Shown: piece after piece, positions 35,316 to 43,745 of the stretch
How positions within the stretch are numbered: the stretch's first letter is position 1
Layout: every line of letters begins with the position of its first letter
NCBI GenBank assembly: GCA_009773165.1
Contig: WOUZ01000002.1
Location: 62,001-126,000, forward strand
DNA length: 64,000 nt
DNA from: Bacteroidota bacterium
GTDB lineage: Bacteria > Bacteroidota > Bacteroidia > Bacteroidales > F082
Direction of reading: 5' to 3'
Made by a program: the position numbers and the translations under genes
Notes under the pieces: model-generated
The model's database searches: none
The model's input: the letters and a program-made list of their open reading frames with translations, nothing else
What the model was told of the DNA's origin: nothing

Positions 35316-37586
35316 CTAAAAATCATCGTCATTCTGCAGATTGCTGTTGTTGTTTAATTGTTGCCGGTCGTATTCAACGCAGTTGAAGTCGAGGCTCACA
35401 TCATTTACAGGCTTATCGAAATCATCCTTTCTGATATTCAGGACCGGGTCGTTGTATATTTTTTGCATATACAAAGCCCAGATTGGCAGTGCCATATTAG
35501 CTCCCTGACCAAGTTTGATAGATCTGAAATGCACCGCACGATCCTCAGCTCCGGTCCAGACTCCTGTAGTCAAATCTGGTGTTAGCCCCATAAACCAACC
35601 ATCTGATTGATTTTGTGTTGTCCCTGTTTTGCCTGCAATTGGATTACGCATATTGTATTTTGATTGTAACCTGACACCTGTGCCACTTTCAACCACCCCT
35701 TTCATGAGTTGAATCATTTTGTAGGCGGTAACTTCATCAAGTGCTTCCGATTGCTCGGGTACAAAACGCTCAATAAGATTTCCATTTTTGTCCTCAATGC
35801 GTGTCATGAAATAGGGTTTGATGAAAACGCCTTTGTTCGAAAAAGTATTCATTGCTCCAACCATCTCACCTAAGGTGATTTCGGGAGTCCCCAAAGCAAT
35901 CGCAGGAACAGGGTCAATCGGTGAAACAACACCCATTTTACGAGCCATCTGTATGACTGATTCTGGTGGAAAACGTTTTATCAAATATGCTGATATCCAG
36001 TTATTTGAATTTGCCAATGCCCATTTTAATGTTACTTCCTCCCCAATACGTTCATCGCTTGAGTTTTTTGGTTCCCAGAATGTGCCATCCCAAAGTTGCA
36101 CGCTGTAGCTGATATTAGGTACTTTGTAGCAAGGTGTGTACTCGCCTTCCTGCATGGCTAGGGTATAAAGGAAAGGTTTAAAAGTAGAACCTACCTGTCG
36201 GCGTGCCTGTGTGGCATGGTCGTATTTGAAGTAACGATAATCAATTCCGCCAACATAAGCTCTTACCTGACCGGTTTGAACATCGACCGACATCAGGCTC
36301 GACTGTAAGTAGAATTTGTAATATCGGATCGAATCCATTGGTGTCATGATGGTATCAACTGGGCCTTTCCATGAAAATACGCGCATCCTTAAGGGTGTCC
36401 TGAATGACAGTGCTATGGAATCAGCTGAGGCACCGGCTTTTTTGAGGTAGCGATATCTATCGGAACGACGCATCGCCTGATTGAGTATTAAATCAACCTG
36501 CTCTTTCATGTCTTCGGGAGGAAAAACGAAAGGAGCGTTAGCCTGATCTTTCCAGTGTCTAAAAAATGAAGGTTGTAAATCGTCACCAAGGTGCTCACGT
36601 ACAGCCTCTTCGGCATATTGTTGCATGCGCGAGTTAATGGTAGTATAAATTTTTAGTCCATCTTTATAGATGTCATAGGGTGTGCCATCCGATTTCTGGT
36701 GATTGGCAGCCCATTCTTTTAGCTCTGATCTGAGAAATTCCCTGAAATAGGTGGCTGCCCCACTGTTATGATCCAACAATCCAAAATTGGACATGTCAAT
36801 AGGAATCCGGCTCACATTTTCGTAATCATCTTTGGTGATAAAGCCATAATCGGCCATTTTCATCAGCACCAGATTTCTTCTTTGAAGCGCTCTTTCAGGA
36901 TTACGAATCGGACTAAATCGTGTAGGTGCGTTTACAACGCCAGCCATAAGAGCAGCTTCTTCGAGGCTTAGCTCCCCGGGCGTCTTTCCGAAAAAGGTGA
37001 GGGCTGCAGATTTGATACCAAAGGCCTGACTACCAAAAGGCACGGTATTCAGATACATAGACATGATTTCCTCTTTGGAATAATTTCGCTCGAGACGTGA
37101 AGCTGTAATCCACTCCTTAAATTTTCGCATGACCAATTGAGGAACAGATAAGTTCTCATCGCGAGGAAAAAGATTTTTAGCTAATTGCTGGGTCAATGTA
37201 CTGCCACCGCCTTTGCTGTTCCCAGTGATGACACCCCAGGCAACACGACCAATGGCTTTAAAATCGATACCGGAATGTTCTGTAAATCGAATATCCTCAA
37301 TAGCTAAAAGGGCATTGATGAGATCCGGAGGAAGTTCATGAAAATGAATATTGGATCTGTTTTCAATATGAAAAGTACCCAGGACAACACCATCGGAAGA
37401 AAATATTTCTGATGCCAGATTTGTTTCAGGATTTTCCAGCTCCTCAAAACTTGGCATATCGCCAAACCATTCGTTTGCCAGACCATAGAAAAAAATGGAA
37501 ACGACAATCAACATGCCAACAAAACTCAGCCAAAAGAGTCGGATAATGGTGTTGAGACGATTCTCAGAATGTTGTTTTTTTGCCAT
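35316..37586 (-). CDS. Penicillin-binding protein 1A (transglycosylase/transpeptidase)
   Basis: 756 residues. A short cytoplasmic tail and one membrane anchor (about 17-38) precede the GT51 glycosyltransferase domain (AIEDIRFTEHSGIDFKAI with the catalytic glutamate, GGGSTLTQQLAKNLF, RKFKEWITASRLE). The transpeptidase domain has the SxxK motif in GSTFKPFLY, SxN in SNNW and KTGTT. It polymerises and crosslinks peptidoglycan. It is the last gene of a leftward cluster holB-ricT-gldH-pbp. The C-terminus ends in an asparagine/aspartate-rich tail. The gap to the GH92 gene is 49 bases and shows no clear terminator. Confidence 0.93.
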   Translation of the reverse strand: MAKKQHSENRLNTIIRLFWLSFVGMLIVVSIFFYGLANEWFGDMPSFEELENPETNLASEIFSSDGVVLGTFHIENRSNIHFHELPPDLINALLAIEDIRFTEHSGIDFKAIGRVAWGVITGNSKGGGSTLTQQLAKNLFPRDENLSVPQLVMRKFKEWITASRLERNYSKEEIMSMYLNTVPFGSQAFGIKSAALTFFGKTPGELSLEEAALMAGVVNAPTRFSPIRNPERALQRRNLVLMKMADYGFITKDDYENVSRIPIDMSNFGLLDHNSGAATYFREFLRSELKEWAANHQKSDGTPYDIYKDGLKIYTTINSRMQQYAEEAVREHLGDDLQPSFFRHWKDQANAPFVFPPEDMKEQVDLILNQAMRRSDRYRYLKKAGASADSIALSFRTPLRMRVFSWKGPVDTIMTPMDSIRYYKFYLQSSLMSVDVQTGQVRAYVGGIDYRYFKYDHATQARRQVGSTFKPFLYTLAMQEGEYTPCYKVPNISYSVQLWDGTFWEPKNSSDERIGEEVTLKWALANSNNWISAYLIKRFPPESVIQMARKMGVVSPIDPVPAIALGTPEITLGEMVGAMNTFSNKGVFIKPYFMTRIEDKNGNLIERFVPEQSEALDEVTAYKMIQLMKGVVESGTGVRLQSKYNMRNPIAGKTGTTQNQSDGWFMGLTPDLTTGVWTGAEDRAVHFRSIKLGQGANMALPIWALYMQKIYNDPVLNIRKDDFDKPVNDVSLDFNCVEYDRQQLNNNSNLQNDDDF

Positions 37587-37605
37587 CTTCTGTTAATTTT
37601 TATTC

Positions 37606-38118
37606 TTAACGGGGATTGCGTTCAATTCGTATACCTACATCAGTGATTCCTTCCAAATTTTCATCTCGCATAGCCTGCTCAATATCAATAGTATAAGATC
37701 CTTTAAGAGGGAATTTTATGGTAGGATTGAGTAAAATCATATTTTCCTTTAATCGTCCATAGCCTCTGCCTGTCCATTTTCCAGATGGTTCAGCAAGAAT
37801 ACATTCAAGGGTATCGCGGGTAATATTTCCGTTGGGAAACTGAGTTTCCATAAACACATAAAGGTTACTGTATCGATAGTCGATTTCATTTCGAACATGC
37901 AGATAAAACAAAAATGTGTTCGTTGTGTCAGGCACATTGAAAATGAAACGTTCTTTTTGATTCTTGTTCCATCCATCTGCCGGAAGGGTATGCACATCAT
38001 CGTAAAGGTATTTCTTTCCGCATGATGTTAATAAGAGACCAAGCATCAAAGCAAAAACTAAAACAGTTGTTTTGAAACGTGTTATCTTAGAAAAAGAAAG
38101 CTGACGAAAAGAAATCAT
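37606..38118 (-). CDS. gldH: Gliding motility lipoprotein GldH
   Basis: 170 residues. The lipobox LLLTSC follows a leader of about 32 residues. The rest matches GldH in length and pattern (FNVPDTTNTFLFYLHVRNEIDYRYSNLYVFMET, LKGSYTIDIEQAMRDENLEGITDVGIRIER). GldH is needed for gliding in Flavobacterium, but the gene is also conserved in non-gliding Bacteroidota. It starts inside the stop of ricT (ATGA overlap), so the two are coupled, and lies 19 bases ahead of PBP1A. The fixed neighbourhood supports the call. Confidence 0.9.
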   Translation of the reverse strand: MISFRQLSFSKITRFKTTVLVFALMLGLLLTSCGKKYLYDDVHTLPADGWNKNQKERFIFNVPDTTNTFLFYLHVRNEIDYRYSNLYVFMETQFPNGNITRDTLECILAEPSGKWTGRGYGRLKENMILLNPTIKFPLKGSYTIDIEQAMRDENLEGITDVGIRIERNPR

Positions 38119-39254
38119 GACCTGTTTTTCTTGTTCTTTTTTGGGTTATCGAAGCGATTTAAGTCGCCTTCGAGAATGCTGCTGCTTACTTCTGAAACGT
38201 GAGCTTCTTTCATAAACGCAAAGTCTTCAAGTTTTTCGGGGAATTGATTTTTTGAGTTGAGGGTTGCAATTTCCTTTACTTTATCGATTGGAATTGCCAT
38301 CAGATTTGCGCGATCGTTGGTATAAGAGTACCACATGAGTCCTTTGAAAACATCACTTTTTTGATGAATAGCATCACCTTTCCGTGTTTTTAGTATTGTT
38401 CGTTCATCAGGGAATTCCTTAATGGCATCAGCATAAGAATCGAACTCATAGTTGAGGCAACACTTGAGTTTACCACATAGTCCGGCAAGTTTTTGCGGGT
38501 TGGGTGAAAGTTGCTGAACCCTTGCCACTGTTGTGGAAACCGATTGAAACTCCGACATCCATGAGGAGCAACACAACTCGCGGCCACACGATCCGATACC
38601 GCCTAATTTAGCTGATTCCTGCCGCATGCCTATCTGCCGCATTTCTATACGAATGCGAAATTCTTCGGCCATTCGTTTAATAAGCTCTCTGAAATCAACC
38701 CGATCCTCTGCAGTATAATAAAAAATGGCTTTTGTCTTATCCCCTTGAAATTGAACATCATTCAACTTCATTTCCAGTTTCAGATCGTAAATCAACTCAC
38801 GGGTTTTGCGCAAAGCCAACTCTTCCTGCTCAATGGAGCTTACCCATTTTTCGACATCGGAAAGTTTAGCATGTCGATAGATTTTACGCATTTCCTCTGG
38901 CTTGGCATGGTAGTTTTTGCGTTTCATTTGCATTTCTACGATCTCACCCGTAAGCGTAACAATGCCAATATCGTGTCCGGCCGCTGCTTCAACAGCTACA
39001 ATCTCTCCTTCTTTAAGTTCAAGATCGTCTGTATAGGAAAAAAAATCTTTGTGATCGTTTTTAAATCTCACTTCTGCAGTATGTAACTTATTGCTATTGA
39101 CAGGATTATTAAACTCATCCAGCCAATTGGTAACGTCCAGTTTGCAACACTGATGTTGGTAAATACGATCTTTAGGGTTATATACACGTGGAGCACGGCA
39201 GCATCCTCTTGTTAGAAAAGTTTCACTGCCCTTGCCCTTTAATTCTTCGTTCAT
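38115..39254 (-). CDS. ricT: PSP1/RicT-like protein
   Basis: 379 residues. The PSP1 domain contains the conserved cysteine clusters GIGSCGRELCCSSWM and AGLCGKLKCCLNYE, which in Bacillus RicT (YaaT) take part in an iron-sulfur-bearing complex that modulates RNA maturation. An additional N-terminal cysteine cluster (RGCCRAP, HQCCKLD) is present, as in Bacteroidota homologues. It lies between holB and gldH, the same holB-ricT link seen in Firmicutes. No ricA or ricF is visible here. It should be cytoplasmic; its exact role in this phylum is unknown. Confidence 0.88.
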   Translation of the reverse strand: MNEELKGKGSETFLTRGCCRAPRVYNPKDRIYQHQCCKLDVTNWLDEFNNPVNSNKLHTAEVRFKNDHKDFFSYTDDLELKEGEIVAVEAAAGHDIGIVTLTGEIVEMQMKRKNYHAKPEEMRKIYRHAKLSDVEKWVSSIEQEELALRKTRELIYDLKLEMKLNDVQFQGDKTKAIFYYTAEDRVDFRELIKRMAEEFRIRIEMRQIGMRQESAKLGGIGSCGRELCCSSWMSEFQSVSTTVARVQQLSPNPQKLAGLCGKLKCCLNYEFDSYADAIKEFPDERTILKTRKGDAIHQKSDVFKGLMWYSYTNDRANLMAIPIDKVKEIATLNSKNQFPEKLEDFAFMKEAHVSEVSSSILEGDLNRFDNPKKNKKNRS

Positions 39255-39305
39255 TTTTACTCGTTGTTAAAAGTACAAAACTATACTTTTTTTGCGTGTG
39301 TTTTT

Positions 39306-40442
39306 TCAGACCTTTATTCTGAGTAACTTTGTCATTTTCAAGCTTATATCCATAAAAAGAATTTGCGCATGCGCATTACGTTCTATTTGTCGTATCCCTT
39401 CTTCCAATAATTCGGCCATAGTTAGCAGGTTTAGGTGATGCACAAAAGGGGCAAATTTCAGTGTAAATTCCATTTCATCCTGTGGCAGCCTGACCATTTT
39501 CAATAGGTGATGATTATTGAGAAGACTGCTGCGGAAAAGCTGCAGACCATAGTTTAGGAATGATTTTTGCCGTTCCCGTCCAATTCCGGCGATGTTGACA
39601 CTGAAATCAGCAAGTTCGGGTACATTTCCTTTAAAGCAAAGGCGCATCCACTGTTGAAAGGTGTGAAAATGAAATTTCTCATCCTCAGCATTTTCATAAT
39701 GACGGCAAGCTTCGAGCCAATCACCATGTGCCATCAAAGCAATATCGCGTATGTCGGCTTCCCGCAAACCATAATGTTCGGCAAGAGCAGCTGTGAGTTC
39801 CTGATCCTGAATTCTTGGAATTTTTACCTGGAAAGCGCGTGATTTTACCGTTGTCAGAATCTGCTCAGTTTGCTCAGCAATTAAAATAAAAAGGGTGTTC
39901 TCAGGTGGCTCTTCAAGGAGTTTAAGCAACTTATTGGCTGCTGAAGGGTTAAGCTTTTCGACCATCCAAATGATCATGATTTTGAACTTTCCTTCATAGG
40001 CTTTGAAGTTAAGCCGCCTGATGATTTCACTGGCATCACGGGCAAAAATTGTCCCTTGTTTGTTTTCTACACCCAAAAAATCATACCATTGATTTATTCC
40101 GACATAACCTTTATTTGCTGTTACAAATTGCCGCCATTCTTCGGCAAATAGTTTCGATTCAGGGTCTTTTTTTACCTTTTTATTGGTGGTAGTCGGATAA
40201 ATGAAATGAAGGTCAGGATGAGTCAAACGGGCTGATTTTATGCAGGATGGACAAGTGCCACAACTATCATTTTCGCTTTTATTGGTGCAGTTCAGGTATT
40301 GAGCGTAAGCTAAAGCTAATGCCAGTTTGCCGCTTCCTGATGGTCCCCAAAACAATTGAGCATGACTCACACGGCCGTCACGAGCCGATTGTATGAGCCG
40401 TGTTTTAACTTCTTGTTGCCCTATGACTTCGCTAAATTTCAT
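39306..40442 (-). CDS. holB: DNA polymerase III delta-prime subunit
   Basis: 378 residues. The AAA+ clamp-loader fold starts at IGQQEVKTRLIQSARDGRVSHAQLF, with a P-loop FWGPSGSGKLALALAYA and a four-cysteine zinc knuckle (NCTNKSENDSCGTCPSCIKS). The arginine-containing SRC-type loop is replaced by KSRAFQ. The C-terminal third is a collar helical region. It loads the sliding clamp in the cytoplasm with the delta and tau subunits. First gene of the ricT-gldH-PBP1A cluster, with a 51-base gap to ricT. Confidence 0.9.
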   Translation of the reverse strand: MKFSEVIGQQEVKTRLIQSARDGRVSHAQLFWGPSGSGKLALALAYAQYLNCTNKSENDSCGTCPSCIKSARLTHPDLHFIYPTTTNKKVKKDPESKLFAEEWRQFVTANKGYVGINQWYDFLGVENKQGTIFARDASEIIRRLNFKAYEGKFKIMIIWMVEKLNPSAANKLLKLLEEPPENTLFILIAEQTEQILTTVKSRAFQVKIPRIQDQELTAALAEHYGLREADIRDIALMAHGDWLEACRHYENAEDEKFHFHTFQQWMRLCFKGNVPELADFSVNIAGIGRERQKSFLNYGLQLFRSSLLNNHHLLKMVRLPQDEMEFTLKFAPFVHHLNLLTMAELLEEGIRQIERNAHAQILFMDISLKMTKLLRIKV

Positions 40443-40516
40443 CCATTTTTAATTGGGTTCAAAGGTAGTGATTTTAGGTAAGTATCCAACCCTTGAGCAA
40501 GGCCGACATAAAAAAA

Positions 40517-40538
40517 GCCGGTAGTAAACCGGCCTTTC
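40517..40538 (-). terminator. Rho-independent terminator for the 40562-41689 gene
   Basis: GCCGGT and ACCGGC pair around a five-base loop; on the minus strand seven T follow. The plus strand has only a weak T run. Confidence 0.8.
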
Positions 40539-40561
40539 ATTTCATTTCATCAAACAGGAAA

Positions 40562-41689
40562 TTATCTCTTCCTGCTGAATTTAAAGGTTTCTTCTCCCAT
40601 GATGTCTTCTAACCACTCATAGGTTCCGTCGGAATAAACTACACAAATCATAGGAGCGTATTCATCGTACTCCGTGTCATGATAAAGTTTAAATTGCAGA
40701 TCGCCAATTTTCGCATTAAGACCCGTGTGAATCAATTGCATGGAGAGTTGTGTGTTTAAGAAAACTAAGTCATACTCTCCACCGTTATCTTCAATTTCAA
40801 CCATATGATTATTGATAGCGGCGTAGTTCATCCAGCCGTCAATTTTAAGCGGGGCAACAACATAATAACCTGTCACTTTTTCAACATCGCTCATGTCGGA
40901 AGTGTAGTTTACATCTAAGTCATAACCCATCATTTCTGTTGTATTTTCTTTGAATGAAAGCATGGTGCTGTAGGCTGTTCCTGAGCCAGAGAAGCTCATT
41001 GAAAAACTATAAGGATCAGCAGTGATGTTTGCACTAATGGATTGTGGGTTGCCGTTTTCAGTGTATGAAGCTGAATAAGTGGCAGTCACTAAAGTTGCGT
41101 TATCAACTTTTAGACTAACACTGGCATTGGTTGGAAGTTGTTCTTCATAAGTTTCTGTAACCCAAGTCTGTGACCATTCATCCCAATAAGTGTCTTCGTA
41201 GGTAATCGTTAAGTACTCAAGATTATCAGCCACAAACTCAGCATCATTTTGTTGAGCAGCATAAGCTGCTTCGTCAGATGGATAAATGATTTTTAACATT
41301 GTTGTGCTGCTTTCAACCATTTCAAAAATATCAGTTTCAAAGTTAAATTCATAAACTCCGAAATCACCAACTTCATTTGCGCTTCGGTTTGCCGGACGGA
41401 AAGCTTCTTTAACTGCATGAAGGTGAGTCCTTCGGGTGTCAAAAATTAATGAATGAATGGTTGATTTCCATCCTTCATTATCCATAAGTTGCATCATAAA
41501 ATCCATTGAAACAAATGCGGGCATGTTCATCATGTCAGTCATGTCCGTGTTGATTTGCTCCGAGGCATTGCGCAATTCAACCTTTGCTTCTGTTGGAGCC
41601 AGTTCTTTTACCTCTTCATTTTTGTCTTTATTGCATGATACCAGCATAGCCAGAACAGCAACAAAGAGCAATAAAATTTTCATTTTCAT
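40562..41689 (-). CDS. Hypothetical lipoprotein
   Basis: 375 residues from MKMKILLLF; the GTG 15 codons upstream is rejected because it lies within the -7 box. The lipobox is AMLVSC. No family is recognised. The body is beta-rich, with a DEWSQTWVTETYEEQ segment and repeated acidic/aromatic strands ('YTENGNPQSIS', 'GGEYDLVFLN') suggestive of a surface or periplasmic beta-sandwich. It is a single-gene unit with its own promoter (41734-41741) and terminator, so it is likely expressed independently. Confidence 0.8.
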   Translation of the reverse strand: MKMKILLLFVAVLAMLVSCNKDKNEEVKELAPTEAKVELRNASEQINTDMTDMMNMPAFVSMDFMMQLMDNEGWKSTIHSLIFDTRRTHLHAVKEAFRPANRSANEVGDFGVYEFNFETDIFEMVESSTTMLKIIYPSDEAAYAAQQNDAEFVADNLEYLTITYEDTYWDEWSQTWVTETYEEQLPTNASVSLKVDNATLVTATYSASYTENGNPQSISANITADPYSFSMSFSGSGTAYSTMLSFKENTTEMMGYDLDVNYTSDMSDVEKVTGYYVVAPLKIDGWMNYAAINNHMVEIEDNGGEYDLVFLNTQLSMQLIHTGLNAKIGDLQFKLYHDTEYDEYAPMICVVYSDGTYEWLEDIMGEETFKFSRKR

Positions 41690-41733
41690 AGTGATTTGAT
41701 TTTTATTGGTTTTGTTAACAGTTAACGTTTTCA

Positions 41734-41741
41734 CAAAGATA
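41734..41741 (-). promoter_or_regulatory. -7 box (TATCTTTG)
   Basis: Exact minus-strand TAnnTTTG match 44 bases ahead of the ATG at 41689, with a TTG 21 bases upstream. Confidence 0.55.
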
Positions 41742-42068
41742 CAATCAAGCCTGGAAAGGTTGCAAATAAATTAGATGCAATTTGCTATAAAAAAGTAAAA
41801 ATAAGCCTAAGACTGATTTTCTCTTTTGACAATTTTGAAGAAATAATTTTGTAAAAACTTTATAATGAATTATTTATGATTTTAGGAAGAATCATTACTT
41901 CTAAACGTAACATTTTGTCAAATACCATCATACTTTCAAAGTTTTTAGTATGATTTGTTACAATCCTTTCTGTTCAACGGTTAAAACACTAACCCCTGAA
42001 ACCGGGAAACACCATTTCTTGAACAAAGTTTCCATTCAAACATTAATTAAACACATCTCATTTTAATC

Positions 42069-42076
42069 TAATTTTG
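42069..42076 (+). promoter_or_regulatory. -7 box (TAATTTTG)
   Basis: Exact TAnnTTTG match 22 bases ahead of the ATG at 42099. No spaced TTG seen. Confidence 0.5.
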
Positions 42077-42098
42077 CATGGTAATGGAATTTTAATTC

Positions 42099-42848
42099 AT
42101 GCTAAAAAAGACATTTTCAGGATTTGTAGTGTATCTGTTTTCAATAGCATACTTAATACTTTTTGCATCATCTTGCGAAAATCCTGATCGTAAAACAACG
42201 GATCTTTCCAAGAACCAAAAAGCTGAGGAATCATTATGGTGCGTAGAAGGTGTAGATGAGCTATTGAGAGGAGATATCTTAGTAAGACCCAATCTTAACC
42301 TTCTACCGGGAACTTCTTCAGTGAGTGATGGCAGGAACTTTGGACATGCTGCTTTAGTAGTTAAAGGATTTAAACATTCAAATCCAGACAGCCTTCTCGC
42401 TGGCGCAGTGATTATTGAGTCGATTGCCAAAGACGTTTCAAAAGAATTTCAGGTGCGCGAAATTCAAGCTTTGGCACATCACAAACTCGATGCTTTCAAT
42501 AATGTAAATTTTGATATTACTAAAACAGGTAACCGCTACAGACTGCGTTTACAGCTTACAGAGGAGCAGATAGATGCGATAGCTGGGTTTGCCATGCAAC
42601 AGAAAGGTGATTTCTCTTCCTGGAATGCCTCCAAGCGTTTGCCGCCGTCATCAAGAGTAGATGAAATTTCAACTGAATGGGCAGATAACTCTCACTGGTA
42701 CTGTTCGTTATTGGTGTGGCAATCGGTGCTGGCGGTGACAGGAACTGATCTCGACCCTAACAAAGGTTATATGGTTTATCCGAATGATTTGATTCATTCA
42801 CCTTATTTTTTCAACAAAGGTACGCACGTCGGACGTGCTCGTTTTTAA
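42099..42848 (+). CDS. Permuted papain-like (YiiX/NlpC-P60-type) lipoprotein
   Basis: 249 residues. The lipobox FASSC gives a lipid anchor. The motif order is that of circularly permuted papain-fold enzymes: LLRGDILVRPN, then the histidine in NFGHAALVVKG, and the cysteine later in SHWYCSLLVWQSV. Such proteins cleave amide bonds in peptidoglycan peptides or lipids. The catalytic assignment is from motif order only. There is no clear partner: the next gene, a mannosyl transferase, is 135 bases away. Confidence 0.7.
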   Translation: MLKKTFSGFVVYLFSIAYLILFASSCENPDRKTTDLSKNQKAEESLWCVEGVDELLRGDILVRPNLNLLPGTSSVSDGRNFGHAALVVKGFKHSNPDSLLAGAVIIESIAKDVSKEFQVREIQALAHHKLDAFNNVNFDITKTGNRYRLRLQLTEEQIDAIAGFAMQQKGDFSSWNASKRLPPSSRVDEISTEWADNSHWYCSLLVWQSVLAVTGTDLDPNKGYMVYPNDLIHSPYFFNKGTHVGRARF

Positions 42849-42983
42849 GATGTTTGGTAATTCATAAATGAAGTTTAAATCGATTTTGTTCATCATCTGA
42901 TTCACAACATTTTTTGCAGCGTTTGCACATTTTTTGCACCTTTGCAACGTTAATCATACAACATCCCATTTTTTAAGGCTCAT

Positions 42984-43730
42984 ATGTCAGATAGTATCGT
43001 CATCATTCCAACTTTTAATGAAAAAGAAAACATTGAGAATATTATTCGCACTGTTTTCAAACTTCAAAAAGTATTTCACGTATTAATCGTTGAAGATAAC
43101 AGTCCTGATGGAACTGCTGCTATCGTAAAACGCTTGATGACAGAGTTTCCTGAAAAGCTTTTTATTGAAGAGCGTAAGGGAAAACTGGGGTTGGGAACAG
43201 CATATATCCATGGGTTCAGATGGGCTTTGCAACGTGGCTACGGATACATTTTTGAGATGGATGCCGATTTTTCCCACAACCCTGCCGACCTCGAGCGGTT
43301 GTATCTGGCAACTGCCGCAGAAGGCGCTGATGTGGCAGTCGGCTCACGCTACATTACAGGTGTGAACGTAGTCAATTGGCCAATGGGACGCGTTTTGATG
43401 TCGTATTACGCTTCTGCCTATGTGCGTTTGGTAACACGAATGAAAATAAGGGACACCACTGCGGGGTTTGTGTGCTACCGCAGAAATGTGCTTGAAAGTA
43501 TACGTCTCGACAAAGTTAAATTTGTTGGATATGCTTTCCAGATCGAGATGAAATATACCTCATGGCGTCTTGGGTTTTTGATAAAAGAAGTTCCTATCAT
43601 TTTCACCGACCGCACCGAAGGTACTAGTAAAATGAATAAACGTATTTTTAAAGAAGCCATTTTTGGTGTTATCAATCTTCGATGGAGAGGGTTGATTGGT
43701 GCCATAAAACCGGTGGATCACAATACATAA
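42984..43730 (+). CDS. Polyprenol monophosphomannose synthase (GT2)
   Basis: 248 residues. The GT2 start IVIIPTFNEKENIENII, the nucleotide site VEDNSPDGT, the DAD-type metal motif FEMDADFSHNPADL and the DTTAGFVCYRR segment match dolichyl/polyprenyl-phosphate mannosyltransferases. There is no C-terminal membrane domain, so it is the short soluble or peripheral type. It transfers mannose (or a related hexose) from GDP-mannose to polyprenyl phosphate. A CACCTTTG box (42943-42950) with a TTG 20 bases upstream is a near-consensus promoter. The pairing with dihydroorotase 15 bases downstream is common in Bacteroidota. Confidence 0.88.
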   Translation: MSDSIVIIPTFNEKENIENIIRTVFKLQKVFHVLIVEDNSPDGTAAIVKRLMTEFPEKLFIEERKGKLGLGTAYIHGFRWALQRGYGYIFEMDADFSHNPADLERLYLATAAEGADVAVGSRYITGVNVVNWPMGRVLMSYYASAYVRLVTRMKIRDTTAGFVCYRRNVLESIRLDKVKFVGYAFQIEMKYTSWRLGFLIKEVPIIFTDRTEGTSKMNKRIFKEAIFGVINLRWRGLIGAIKPVDHNT

Positions 43731-43745
43731 TAAAATCTCCCCTTT

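Larger units (their letters stand above)
41690..42098. other. 409-base divergent intergenic region
   Basis: No gene. It carries a minus-strand promoter box (41734-41741), a plus-strand box (42069-42076) and an inverted repeat ATCATACT/AGTATGAT at 41927-41954 with a 12-base loop, lacking a T tract and so more like an operator than a terminator. Confidence 0.5.

Noticed and set aside
41927-41954. ATCATACT/AGTATGAT as a terminator
   Set aside because: No T tract and no gene ends nearby; kept only as a possible operator in the gap description.
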